Below, one piece after another: positions 26,593 to 34,378 of a stretch of 64,000 bases of DNA (within the stretch, counting starts at the first letter, position 1; the number at the start of each line of letters is the position of its first letter). Origin of the DNA: Thiogranum sp963752745 (GTDB lineage: Bacteria > Pseudomonadota > Gammaproteobacteria > DSM-19610); contig CAVWAK010000019.1 of the NCBI GenBank assembly GCA_963752745.1, positions 1 to 64,000 on the forward strand. The letters are read 5' to 3'. The position numbers and the translations under genes are program-made. The notes under the pieces were generated by a model, which was not told where the DNA came from, made no database searches, and saw only the letters and a program-made list of their open reading frames with translations.

Positions 26593-26770
26593 TCAGTCTC
26601 CACCAGGAGTTTTTACTCTGACCTCTTTATATCCGACGCGCGCCAGTACCATCAACTGGTAGGGTTCCATCATCAGTTCCTGTGCTGCCGTGATCGTCTG
26701 GCCGGCATACAGGTCGACCATCGTCTTTCGCATCCCCATCTGTCGCAGCCACCTTGCCTTAACATTGTTT
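26593..26770 (-). pseudogene. Remnant of a carbohydrate-active enzyme C-terminus, fused to repeat DNA
   Basis: A minus-strand frame without a start encodes MRKTMVDLYAGQTITAAQ followed by MEPYQLMVLARVGYKE. A phrase of the form DL-x-G then PYQ-x-x-x-L is common at the end of GH13 amylases and sucrose phosphorylases. The frame then reads through the repeat arm at 26605-26624 and stops at 26593. The 5' part is missing; the GST gene starts right beside it. Family call is tentative. Confidence 0.35.
26605..26624. repeat. Dispersed element, arm GGAGTTTTTACTCTGACC
   Basis: A single arm lying inside the readable 3' end of the remnant above and 90 bp past the stop of the 1043-residue protein. Same sequence as 7549-7567. 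Confidence 0.7.
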
Positions 26771-26774
26771 TTGG

Positions 26775-27401
26775 TCAGGCTGCGTCGGCCACCTCCCTTT
26801 CATGCGCCCGGGCAAGCGCGGGCCGGTCCTGCAAGCGTTCGAGGTAGGTGTTCAGGCTGTGGTTCCCGGTGAGCCACCCGGCTGATGAAGCCCAGGCCAG
26901 GGTGTGACCAATCAGTATATCCGCTAGCGTGAATTGTTCGCCGAGGATGTAAGCGTCCTGCGGCAGCCCGGCTTCCAGAACCTCCAGGGCGACGCTGAAC
27001 TCATACCTGGCCGTTTTGTCCATACCAGCAACCCGCCACTGCTTTGGCAGGGCAAGGGTATGCTTGGCATGGGTCCACAGGGGTTGCTCGAGTTCGGTGA
27101 CCGCAAAACTGCACCACTGCAGCAACCGGGCCTGTTGTCGCGGCGAGGGATCGGAAAGCAGGCGACGTTCCGGGTCCAGCTCTGCCAGGTAAAGGCAAAT
27201 GGCCATCGACTCGGTAAGCAGGAGATCTTCATCCTGCAGGACTGGCACCTTCATTCCCGGGTTGAGCTCCGCAAGCGAGCGATCGCCGGCGCGTCCATGG
27301 CGCAGGTCCGCTGCTACGTATTGATAAGGCAAACCCAATTCCTCAAGTGTCCACAGTACCCGGGTGGAGCGGCTTCCCGACAGCCCGTACAGAGTCATCA
27401 T
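26775..27401 (-). CDS. Glutathione S-transferase family protein
   Basis: A 208-residue cytosolic protein with an N-terminal thioredoxin-fold domain (1-80) and a helical C-terminal domain. The active-site Ser region reads LYGLSGSRSTRVLWTLEE, and the glutathione-binding cis-Pro and acidic residues are in MKVPVLQDEDLLLTESMAI. Length is typical. Its first ATG overlaps the stop of a DUF1569-like fragment by four bases, so it was once the second gene of an operon. Substrate unknown. Confidence 0.88.
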   Translation of the reverse strand: MMTLYGLSGSRSTRVLWTLEELGLPYQYVAADLRHGRAGDRSLAELNPGMKVPVLQDEDLLLTESMAICLYLAELDPERRLLSDPSPRQQARLLQWCSFAVTELEQPLWTHAKHTLALPKQWRVAGMDKTARYEFSVALEVLEAGLPQDAYILGEQFTLADILIGHTLAWASSAGWLTGNHSLNTYLERLQDRPALARAHEREVADAA

Positions 27402-27530
27402 GGCTGCATGCCTCCGAGCTGCAGGATCTTCTCGATCTGCTTACGATGCACCCGCTGGTGCACCGCGCCCAGGTTCAGCCACTGCCTTGCGGTCAGCGGG
27501 CCGACCCAGGGATGGGGATGGGTGCATGGT
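27398..27530 (-). pseudogene. C-terminal fragment of a DUF1569/DinB-like protein
   Basis: A minus-strand frame ending in TGA at 27398 encodes HPWVGPLTARQWLNLGAVHQ and then HRKQIEKILQLGG, which matches the last part of DUF1569 (DinB-fold) proteins, including the metal-site-like His. The frame continues upstream a few residues (NQHSPCTHPHP) and then meets opposite-strand HxlR sequence. The join near 27530 looks like an illegitimate fusion of two half genes. Confidence 0.6.
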
Positions 27531-27532
27531 GA

Positions 27533-27754
27533 GTGCTGGTTCACCACGTCCCTGGACAGGGTGTGGTCAAAGCGCGGCAGGAACGCCCGGTACGTTATGC
27601 CTATGAACTCACTTCCATGGGCGAGGACCTGTTACCCGTGCTTGCGGAGATCGCCCGCTGGGCCAATCGCCATATCCCGGGTACCGTAAAGCCACCGGCC
27701 AGTCTAACCAGGCGGCTGAAGGCTGCGGGAAAGAGGCCGGGGAAGTCTAAATAG
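27533..27754 (+). pseudogene. C-terminal fragment of an HxlR-family regulator
   Basis: The plus-strand frame reads VRYAYELTSMGEDLLPVL followed by AEIARWANRH, the wing and dimer helix at the end of HxlR winged-helix repressors, then a basic tail. The recognition helix and everything before it are absent. It faces the DUF1569-like fragment head to head. HxlR regulators are often divergent from the gene they control, so this pair may be the two outer ends of an old divergent unit with the centre deleted. Confidence 0.6.
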
Positions 27755-27789
27755 AACGCGTGGCGCGAAAGGGAATATTCAAAAGAACA

Positions 27790-27846
27790 GGGGACAGAAA
27801 ACGTGTTTATAGAGAAAAAAGGGAAGGAGTTTTTACTCTGACCCCA
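27790..27846. repeat. Dispersed element pair, GGGGACAGAAA and GGAGTTTTTACTCTGACCCC
   Basis: Two arms facing each other with GGGG heads outward (27790-27800 and 27826-27845), not complementary to each other. The second ends two bases from the stop of the histidine kinase gene. Confidence 0.65.
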
Positions 27847-27847
27847 A

Positions 27848-29053
27848 TTATTCAATTATTAGCGGTAATGTGAAGTAGAAAGTCGTGAACTTGTTGGGCA
27901 GTGAATCAAATCCAATCGTTCCTCCGTGAAGCTCGATAATCTGCTTACAAATATTCAAGCCCAAACCTGTACCGGGCTTTTTCTTGTTCTCTGTTGTATT
28001 AATCTGCTTAAATCTTTGAAATATATGTTCATGCTGATCTTCGGGAATGCCAGGGCCATGATCAACAACTTCGATGCGTACATTATCGTCATTGAGGACC
28101 AGCGAAATTTCAATCGTGTCTGCATCATAAGAGAATTTCGCCGCATTGGAAACAAGATTGGCCAACACTTGCAGTAGACGATTTTCATCACAATTAACCA
28201 GAACGGGGCCTTTTGCTGTAGATCTGGAAACAAGGTCACAGTTACATTGTTTACAGTAGGATCTATTCAGGTCTATTGCCTTTTCAAGCAGTGGCAGCAA
28301 GTCAGAAATATTTTGATCAATTTCCAGTTTGCCTGCTTCCATTTTCGCGAGATCAAGAATGTCGTTAACAATGCAAAGAAGCCGATTAGCGTTGCGAAAA
28401 GCTATATCCACCATATCGAGCTGTTCATTCTCTAGTTGGCCTACCTGGTTATTCAGGAGCAGTGAAAGCGATCCACTAATAGACGTCAGGGGAGTTCTCA
28501 GCTCATGACTCACCATGGAGATAAATTCGTCCTTGGCGTTCTCCAGGGTCTCCAGCTCTTTAACTTTCAGGCGCAGTTCCAGCTGAGATACGACTTGACG
28601 CGCCAGGGCCCCAAGAGCACTCTTTTGCGCCTCGGAAATAGTTCGAGGTTCATTGGCAATAACGCATAAGGTTCCAAGCCTGAGGTTGTCACTGGTTACC
28701 AGCGGTGCCCCCGCATAGAATTTGACAAGTGGGGCGCCAGTCGCGAGGGGGTTATCAAAAAACCTTTCATCTTTGCCGGAATCCTCCACAATAAAAACAT
28801 TATCGTCAAGAATAGCGTGCGAACAGAAGGCGACATTGCGCGGAGTTTCGCGCGCGTCCAGACCATGGTGGGATTTGAACCATTGGCGATCACGGTCAAC
28901 CAGACTTACCAGCGCGATCGGGGTGTCGCAGATAGTTGCTGCGAGATTGGTGAGATCGTCGTAGGCCTGCTCCTCCAGTGTGTCGAGGATACCCAGCTCG
29001 TCCAGACGACGGATTCGCTCTGCTTCGTTGTCCGGTAACGGTGCTGACTTCAT
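27848..29053 (-). CDS. Soluble GAF sensor histidine kinase
   Basis: A 401-residue kinase with no transmembrane helix. GAF domain at about residues 25-160 (AFCSHAILDDNVFIVED, GTLCVIANEPRTIS). HisKA domain with the phospho-His in FISMVSHELRTPLTS near residue 185. HATPase domain with N box VLANLVSNAAKFS, G1 DHGPGIPE and G2 GTGLGLNICKQI. A GAF with the segment CSHAI resembles sensors of the FHY/phytochrome-like class that bind small ligands or haem. No response regulator is adjacent, so the partner is elsewhere. Repeat arm directly after the stop. Confidence 0.9.
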   Translation of the reverse strand: MKSAPLPDNEAERIRRLDELGILDTLEEQAYDDLTNLAATICDTPIALVSLVDRDRQWFKSHHGLDARETPRNVAFCSHAILDDNVFIVEDSGKDERFFDNPLATGAPLVKFYAGAPLVTSDNLRLGTLCVIANEPRTISEAQKSALGALARQVVSQLELRLKVKELETLENAKDEFISMVSHELRTPLTSISGSLSLLLNNQVGQLENEQLDMVDIAFRNANRLLCIVNDILDLAKMEAGKLEIDQNISDLLPLLEKAIDLNRSYCKQCNCDLVSRSTAKGPVLVNCDENRLLQVLANLVSNAAKFSYDADTIEISLVLNDDNVRIEVVDHGPGIPEDQHEHIFQRFKQINTTENKKKPGTGLGLNICKQIIELHGGTIGFDSLPNKFTTFYFTLPLIIE

Positions 29054-29248
29054 TGTCTTGATCTCGTGATAAGCTTAACATCCAGTGTCATAGTAAAAAC
29101 TATCGCCTTATTAGCCATTGCGGGTTTTTACTGCCGCACTTGCATGAATATTTCCCTGTTTTACGTCTTTTTACAGCCAATCACCAGCTTTAGACCTGCA
29201 AGCCCCCTTGCCACTTCCGTTTGGATTGTAGCAAATAGGGCGTTAAAG

Positions 29249-29288
29249 GGGGCAGTACCCTTTAATTCGCATAAAGGGTACTGACCCC
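29249..29288. repeat. Dispersed hairpin element, intact GGGGTCAGTACCCTTT type
   Basis: GGGGCAGTACCCTTT pairs with AAAGGGTACTGACCCC around a nine-base loop; the only fault is one bulged T. It ends 16 bp past the stop of the AraC gene. It is a reference copy for the single arms at 33, 8859, 15706 and 51677. Confidence 0.8.
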
Positions 29289-29304
29289 TTTTCCGCTTTT
29301 CCGT

Positions 29305-30258
29305 TTATTCATGTCTAACACTCCCCGGCGCCACCCCAAACTCGCGCTTGAACGCCCTTGAGAATGCCGCTTCCGATTGATAGCCGAAGCGATCGGCAAG
29401 CAGCGCGAGTGAATCCGATGATTCCTGCAGCTGAACGCGTGCGAGTTGCATCCGCAACCGGGTGAGATAGCGCTTGGCGGATTCACCGACCAGGTTGGTA
29501 AAGCGGGCCGAAAAACCTGAGCGCGACATACCGACCGCTTTGGCAAGCGACGCCACGGTCCAGTCTTTTTCGGGTTCGCGGTGTATCGCAGCGAGCGACG
29601 TGCCGACCTGTTTATCGCGCAAGGCCGCCAGCCAACCACGTTCCGTTTCGGGCACCGAGTCAATCCAGGCGCGGATGGCCTGAATGATGAGGATATCCGC
29701 CAGATGTGTGATGACGGTTTCTCCACCCGGTCGCAGTTCCCTGGCTTCACGGGCGATAAAGCGCAGCGTACTTTGCAGCCAGCTGCCCTCATCATCGTTC
29801 CAGGTGTCGATCTGCAACACCCGGGGGAGCAGGGCGATGAGTTGCCGGCCTGCCACGTGGTCGAAGCGGACCACACCGCAGGTCAACTGGGTGAGTTCAC
29901 CCGCGCCACCGTAACGCATGACCTCGTAGCGGTCGCTGACTTGCTCGACCGGTATATCGAACAGCGGCACCAGCTCGTCTGTCGGGCTGCTGCGGATACA
30001 GTGGCCGTTACCCTGGGGAACGAGTGCCAGGCTGCCTTGTTGCAGCAGGCGCGGTGCTTCGCCTTCAACCTCGAGCCAGCAGTGACCGCCGGTGACGACA
30101 TGAAACATCATGTGTCCCTCAAACGCCGGCATGTCGATACCCCAGGGCGCGGTCAGCTCGGACCGGCAATACAGCGTTCCGGTAGGCTTAAGCAAGTGCA
30201 GCGTTTCGCCGAGCGGGTCGGTGAACCCGGGGATCGTGGTGTCAGTGCGCCGCTTCAT
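29305..30258 (-). CDS. AraC-family regulator with N-terminal cupin domain
   Basis: A 317-residue regulator starting at MKRRTDTT (ATG at 30256-30258). A longer frame begins at 30372, but its extra 38 residues look unlike the family and overlap the divergent promoter. Cupin_6-type sensing domain (residues 10-190, FEGHMMFHVVTGGHCWLEVEG). C-terminal double helix-turn-helix (215-317) with the signature ALLADRFGYQSEAAFSRAFK. Divergent from the NmrA-like reductase at 30404 with a 145-bp spacer, so it most likely controls that gene and itself. Confidence 0.87.
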   Translation of the reverse strand: MKRRTDTTIPGFTDPLGETLHLLKPTGTLYCRSELTAPWGIDMPAFEGHMMFHVVTGGHCWLEVEGEAPRLLQQGSLALVPQGNGHCIRSSPTDELVPLFDIPVEQVSDRYEVMRYGGAGELTQLTCGVVRFDHVAGRQLIALLPRVLQIDTWNDDEGSWLQSTLRFIAREARELRPGGETVITHLADILIIQAIRAWIDSVPETERGWLAALRDKQVGTSLAAIHREPEKDWTVASLAKAVGMSRSGFSARFTNLVGESAKRYLTRLRMQLARVQLQESSDSLALLADRFGYQSEAAFSRAFKREFGVAPGSVRHE

Positions 30259-30403
30259 GGCCTGTACCTTGCCATGAATCCCGATTGAGAATCCAGACGA
30301 AATGGACGAAAAGCAAAGAAATATCGACAATAAGTGATTAAACATCCTGTGCGTGGCTCGCATACTAAACATCCATCACGAGTCCACACAGGAGGTAGAA
30401 GTC

Positions 30404-31249
30404 ATGAAACAGCCACCCATTCTCATCATCGGTAAAAACGGCAAGACCGGCAGCCGGGTCAACCAGCGCCTGCAAGCCCTTGGCTATGCAACACGCCCCG
30501 TATCCCGATCAACCCGTCCAGCGTTCGACTGGGAGAACCCCGCGACATGGCGATCGGCCATCGAGGGTACTGACACAGCCTATGTCACCTACCAGCCGGA
30601 CCTGGCCGTACCCGGTGCAGAATTGACCATCAAGGCATTTGTACGCGTCGCCGCGGAAGCCGGATTGAAACACATCGTACTGCTCTCGGGTCGCGGCGAG
30701 AAAGGTGCAGAGCGTGCCGAGGAGATACTCAAAGCCAGCGGACTTGCATGGAACATCGTCAGAGCCAGCTGGTTCTGCCAGAACTTCAGTGAAAGCTTTA
30801 TGCTCGAAGGCATCCTGGCGGGCGAGTTGGTATTACCGGCAGGCGACACCGTTGAACCCTTTATTGACGCGGACGATATCGCCGACGTTGCGGTTGCCGC
30901 GTTAACCGAACCCCGTCAGCGTAACAAACTGTTCGAAGTCACCGGCCCACGAGCGATGACCTTCGCACAATGTACTCAGGAAATGTCCGACGCACTTGGC
31001 CGGCCGCTGAAGTTTACGACGGTTCCAGTCGACGCCTACATCAATGCGCTGCAGGAACAAGGTGTACCGGAAGACATGCAATGGCTACTACGCGAGTTGT
31101 TCACTGTCGTGTTTGACGGCAGAAACAGCAAAGTCATGCCCGGTGTTGAAGAGGCGCTTGGCCGACCGGCGACAGACTTCAAAACCTGGGTGAAAAAGAC
31201 CCTTGAATCCGGCGTCTGGGATACGGTCATGTGGAAGGAGTCAGCGTGA
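30404..31249 (+). CDS. NmrA-like NAD(P)-binding protein
   Basis: A 281-residue protein, start at MKQPPILIIG because AGGAGGTAGAAGTC precedes that ATG exactly; an earlier in-frame codon at 30353 is unlikely. Rossmann motif ILIIGKNGKTGSRVNQRL at residues 5-22, then VLLSGRGEKGAE and the NmrA-type IVRASWFCQNFSESFM near residue 120. It lacks the classical Tyr-x-x-x-Lys of active SDRs, so it may be an atypical reductase or redox sensor. Divergent from the AraC regulator that probably controls it. Confidence 0.85.
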   Translation: MKQPPILIIGKNGKTGSRVNQRLQALGYATRPVSRSTRPAFDWENPATWRSAIEGTDTAYVTYQPDLAVPGAELTIKAFVRVAAEAGLKHIVLLSGRGEKGAERAEEILKASGLAWNIVRASWFCQNFSESFMLEGILAGELVLPAGDTVEPFIDADDIADVAVAALTEPRQRNKLFEVTGPRAMTFAQCTQEMSDALGRPLKFTTVPVDAYINALQEQGVPEDMQWLLRELFTVVFDGRNSKVMPGVEEALGRPATDFKTWVKKTLESGVWDTVMWKESA

Positions 31250-31274
31250 TGTCCCGGTAAGGAAAACCGTATTC

Positions 31275-31326
31275 GGGGTCAGAGTATAAATAACCAACCT
31301 TAACCAGGAGTTTTTACTCTGATCCC
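31275..31326. repeat. Dispersed hairpin element, GGGGTCAGAGTA / TACTCTGATCCC
   Basis: A 12-bp stem with one wobble pair and a 28-base loop, 25 bp after the NmrA-like stop. Confidence 0.75.
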
Positions 31327-31333
31327 AAATATG

Positions 31334-31435
31334 CGTGTTCACCTGCAGGAGCGGCCCCTTTCGCCGCGATTATTCGTTAAGCCAAATCGCGGCGAAAGGC
31401 GACGCTCCTAAGGGGGCTTCGATCTGATCGCAGCT
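31334..31435. repeat. REP-like palindromic repeat, copy 1
   Basis: A 102-bp unit with CAGGAGCGGCCCC, TTCGCCGCGATT and its complement AATCGCGGCGAA, then CGACGCTCCT. Copy 2 is at 32138-32238 in the same orientation and is roughly 85 per cent alike by eye. The GGAGCGGCC...GCCGCGA pattern resembles Pseudomonas REP sequences. Confidence 0.75.
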
Positions 31436-31523
31436 AGAAAAAAACAGAGGGATTAAACAGTATCCCTACCGTTCCCTTTTTTCATTATATGAACTAAAGG
31501 CTATTGACCGCTTTCCTGTAGGG

Positions 31524-31544
31524 TTAATCGTGGTCTGTCCCTTT
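31524..31544. repeat. Dispersed element, arm TTAATCGTGGTCTGTCCC
   Basis: A single arm of the GGGGACAGACCACGATTA type, compare 58474-58488. A weaker GAGGGATTAAACAGTATCCCT structure lies just upstream near 31447-31468. Confidence 0.6.
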
Positions 31545-31565
31545 TTATTTTTTTACTTTTTACAC

Positions 31566-31579
31566 TTGACCAGCGTCAA
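31566..31579. promoter_or_regulatory. FNR-family-like dyad TTGACCAGCGTCAA
   Basis: A perfect 5-bp inverted repeat with a 4-base centre (TTGAC-N4-GTCAA), the geometry of CRP/FNR-family sites. It is 94 bp upstream of the Cys-rich gene start at 31673. It differs from the FNR consensus at the inner T/A, so a DNR- or NNR-type sensor is possible. This is a motif inference only. Confidence 0.4.
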
Positions 31580-31672
31580 CGCGCCCCGAGACGAATCAGG
31601 CTAGTTTCCTGATACGCAGCAGGCAGCCAGACGGGTTCGCCGCTGCCAACGAATGAGACGGAGTACGACAGT

Positions 31673-31954
31673 ATGGCCTGCTATAACCCCCGATGCCTGG
31701 GGAATTACGATTTCGACAAGATCGCATATTTTGCCCGCAAGCGCTTTATTGAAGGTTGCCAGACCGTTACGTTACTCGATCAGGCGCGATCGCAGCGCGA
31801 AAAGGAAGAGATTGTGCTGGTATCCATGCTTGATATCGCGGACGATCAGGTCTGCGACCTGCAGCTCAGCTGCCGGCATGACGAGACCTGCGAGGTGACC
31901 ACCTGCAGGAGCAAGCTGAAGAAAATGATCGCCGCGGAGCTTGCCGTTCATTAG
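31673..31954 (+). CDS. Small Cys-rich protein of unknown function
   Basis: A 93-residue cytosolic protein with seven cysteines: CYNPRC at the N-terminus (residues 3-8), a single Cys near 29 and four in the last third (CDLQLSC, CEVTTC). The helix FDKIAYFARKRFIEG is strongly basic. The spacing of Cys pairs suggests a metal or iron-sulfur site. The start follows ACGGAG. A CRP/FNR-like dyad upstream hints at redox or nitric-oxide control. No named family is recognised. Confidence 0.6.
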   Translation: MACYNPRCLGNYDFDKIAYFARKRFIEGCQTVTLLDQARSQREKEEIVLVSMLDIADDQVCDLQLSCRHDETCEVTTCRSKLKKMIAAELAVH

Positions 31955-31967
31955 GATAGGTAGAATA

Positions 31968-31978
31968 GGGGACAGACC
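31968..31978. repeat. Dispersed element, arm GGGGACAGACC
   Basis: A single arm that runs without a gap into the PEP-CTERM remnant that follows. Confidence 0.55.
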
Positions 31979-31980
31979 TC

Positions 31981-32118
31981 TTTTTCGCTTTCGGTGCCAC
32001 CGATGTGGTGCGCCTGAGCGTGGTGTCGGCTTCGGCCGTGCCGGTACCAGCAGCGGTGTGGCTGTTCGATTCGGGGTTCATCGCGCTGATAGGGATTCAG
32101 CGGCGCAAACAACACTAA
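31981..32118 (+). pseudogene. PEP-CTERM tail remnant
   Basis: A frame with no start codon encodes SASAVPVPAAVWLFDSG, then a hydrophobic stretch FIALIGI and QRRKQH before TAA at 32116. This is the classic PEP-CTERM/VPLPAAVWL sorting tail: motif, helix, basic end. The rest of the protein is gone, cut at the repeat arm at 31968-31978. It shows that the lineage has had PEP-CTERM cargo and presumably an exosortase elsewhere. Confidence 0.7.
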
Positions 32119-32137
32119 GGACACCAACGATGTTCTC

Positions 32138-32238
32138 CGTGTTCACCTGTAGCAGCGGCCTCATGGCCGCGATTATCCGTTAAGCCAAATCGCGGCGAAG
32201 GGCGCCGCTCCTACGGGGGCTTCGATTCGATCGCAGCT
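32138..32238. repeat. REP-like palindromic repeat, copy 2
   Basis: Begins CGTGTTCACCTG like copy 1, with AGCGGCC, GGCCGCGATT, AATCGCGGCGAA, GCGCCGCTCCT and the shared end GATCGCAGCT. The two copies flank the Cys-rich gene and the PEP-CTERM remnant as direct repeats. The next 170 bp to 32408 hold nothing recognisable. Confidence 0.75.
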
Positions 32239-32408
32239 CGCGGCAAATATTCTGCTCGAGCGTAACGGGCTACAGGCGTTTGCCGGTGATACCGCTGTGA
32301 TGACCGAGGAATTTCCGGTTAGGCTGTCAATGTCCGACGCTGAAAAATCAACAAGGCATGGATGAAGCTAAAAAGCGGCTGGTATCAGCAAGGACCGCTG
32401 GGGTAACG

Positions 32409-32831
32409 CTAGCGCAGGGCCGCAAGTGCATACAAACGCGCTTCCGTGATACTCAGTATCCAGCCGGTTACCGCTTCAACTTCACCACGAATGTATTCTT
32501 CGCGAACCAGAAGCTGTAACGCAGTGACTGTCCTCTGCGGGTCCCTCGTAAAGACGGCAGACTCGTCGTATTTGGCGAGCGCCCGCTGTATATCCGCAAC
32601 CAGCGTATCGCCACGGTAGTACTCGGGATGCGCGGCAAGATAGGCACGCCCCAGACGTGCGCAAGCTTCGGGGTCACCGATAATGTGCGCAAGCCAGACT
32701 GGCTCCGCACCAGTGTTTCCCGCTTTACCGACTGATGCAGAATGATCGGTATCCGAACACGCCGCGGTCAGACTGGCCAGCGCCATCAGCAGAAAACGTC
32801 GGCGTGATAAACGTATACTCTCGGCAATCAT
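32409..32831 (-). CDS. Small Tat-exported partner of the GMC oxidoreductase
   Basis: A 140-residue protein with a Tat signal (LSRRRFLLMALASLTAACS), the Cys giving a possible lipobox. The mature part is helical, with PEYYRGDTLVADIQRAL and a Trp-containing helix VTGWILSITEARLYAL. Position and size match the small 'gluconate 2-dehydrogenase subunit 3'-like chaperone or escort subunits that follow periplasmic GMC dehydrogenases. Its ATG overlaps the GMC stop by four bases, so the two are coupled. Last gene of the four-gene operon. Confidence 0.7.
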   Translation of the reverse strand: MIAESIRLSRRRFLLMALASLTAACSDTDHSASVGKAGNTGAEPVWLAHIIGDPEACARLGRAYLAAHPEYYRGDTLVADIQRALAKYDESAVFTRDPQRTVTALQLLVREEYIRGEVEAVTGWILSITEARLYALAALR

Positions 32832-34360
32832 CGGAATCGATCCTTGAGGTGTTCGGCGAGCCGCAGTGTCAGCGCCACCAGTGTCAGCGTCGGGTTGGCC
32901 GAGCCGGACGTTGGAAATACCGAGCTGCCGGCCACATACAGGTTTTCGACATCATGCACTTTGCAGTTGCGATCCACCACGCCGCGTGACGGATCATTGC
33001 TCATGCGCGTGGTACCCATATGGTGACTTCCCCCCGCAACCGGTTGTGGCCAGTCACGTGGGTCAGTGACAGTCTCGCGCATGCGCCCGATACCGAGTGC
33101 ACCGAATTCCAGCGCCAACGAACGCAGATTGGTATAGAAGCTCAGGAGATCCTGTTCGGTAAGACGCCAGTCGAGTTTCAGTCGCGGCAGTTCCAGTGCG
33201 TCGCGTTGGTCGGACAGGCTGACACGACTGTCCGGGTTCGGCACCTGTTCGCAGGAACCACCGACGCCCAGCCAGACACCAGGCGTATTCGGGTCAGTGG
33301 TTTTGCCCTCATCGCTAAGAAAATGCCGTGCTGCGAGCAGCATGTCCCGGTAGGCCTGTGCATTTGAATCACTGGAGCCGTCTAGCGTACCGGCCTGGTA
33401 GATACCCGCCACGCCCACCATGAAGGTGGCGTTGAGCAACTGTTGTTCACGCAAGAAGGCCTGCGCGGGGTTGAAGGCGACCTGGGCGGGGCGTCCCTCC
33501 ACCGTCACTCGTTCACGAAAGATTTTTGGCAGACGTACCAGGTCACCGGCAACGATATCGGCAAAGCCGGACAGGTGCGGGTGTTCCATAAAATAACGTC
33601 CGACCTGATCGTTGTGATTGCCGAGACCGGCTTTGACTACGTCGTTCGATAGCAGCAGTACGCGGGCATTTTCCAGTCCACCGGTCGCCAGCACATAATA
33701 TTGGGCTTTGACGCTGTGATTGAGACCGTTCAGGGTGCGGATCGCCAGCTGTTTGACCGAACCTCCATTTTCCGCAGCGGTAATGTTCGTGACATTGGCG
33801 TTGAGCAGGACCTCAATATTCGCCGCCGTTTTCAATTCGTCCCGGTAGCGGCTGCCGAAGTGGGTCGGTGGACTAAAGTGTACGAACTGCAGGCGCAGAC
33901 GGCCGGTCGCCGGTTCGGGTATGGGTTCACCGGTTTGCTGTTGCCAGTAGCGACTGTCATTAAAGTGGCTCGGAGCAACCTGGACGATTTCAGAGGCCGG
34001 TTCGTACCAGGATGCCAGCTCGTCGAACGCGAGCGGCCAGCCGCTGAACGGTACCCAGTCACGCGTTTCGAAATCGATTGGGTCAAGCGGGCGGCAGTAA
34101 CCGCCCCAGTGATTGGAGCTGCCGCCGAAAAAACGCATGCGTGTCAGCGAGGTTGAGTAGTCGATGCCTGCGTTCTCGCCCTCGTAGAGCGACTGGACCT
34201 GTGGATCGAATTCCAGTCCGCCGGATTCGATAACGCAGACGCGGGTCTTGTTGCCGGCCAGTGCGCGGGCCAGTGTGATTCCGGCGACGCCGCCGCCGAT
34301 AATAGCCAGGTCCGCTTCCAGTGTGGTGTGATCGGGCAAATTGCGGGCATCTGTGAACAT
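32828..34360 (-). CDS. GMC-family FAD oxidoreductase
   Basis: A 510-residue flavoprotein of the glucose-methanol-choline family: dinucleotide fold LAIIGGGVAGITLARAL near residue 18, GGSSNHWGGYCRPLDP near 77, and the C-terminal signature VFPTSGSANPTLTLVALT near 485. The catalytic His region reads GGSHHMGTTRMSNDP. It lacks its own signal peptide; the Tat-tagged small partner (4-bp overlap) could carry it across the membrane as in gluconate dehydrogenases. In an operon with the GH17-GT2 enzyme, 18 bp apart, suggesting oxidation of a sugar linked to that glucan. Confidence 0.87.
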   Translation of the reverse strand: MFTDARNLPDHTTLEADLAIIGGGVAGITLARALAGNKTRVCVIESGGLEFDPQVQSLYEGENAGIDYSTSLTRMRFFGGSSNHWGGYCRPLDPIDFETRDWVPFSGWPLAFDELASWYEPASEIVQVAPSHFNDSRYWQQQTGEPIPEPATGRLRLQFVHFSPPTHFGSRYRDELKTAANIEVLLNANVTNITAAENGGSVKQLAIRTLNGLNHSVKAQYYVLATGGLENARVLLLSNDVVKAGLGNHNDQVGRYFMEHPHLSGFADIVAGDLVRLPKIFRERVTVEGRPAQVAFNPAQAFLREQQLLNATFMVGVAGIYQAGTLDGSSDSNAQAYRDMLLAARHFLSDEGKTTDPNTPGVWLGVGGSCEQVPNPDSRVSLSDQRDALELPRLKLDWRLTEQDLLSFYTNLRSLALEFGALGIGRMRETVTDPRDWPQPVAGGSHHMGTTRMSNDPSRGVVDRNCKVHDVENLYVAGSSVFPTSGSANPTLTLVALTLRLAEHLKDRFR

Positions 34361-34378
34361 GGAACAGACAGGGTCCTT

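Noticed and set aside
30259..30372. N-terminal extension of the AraC regulator
   Set aside because: The extra 38 residues do not resemble the family and would overlap the divergent promoter of the NmrA-like gene.
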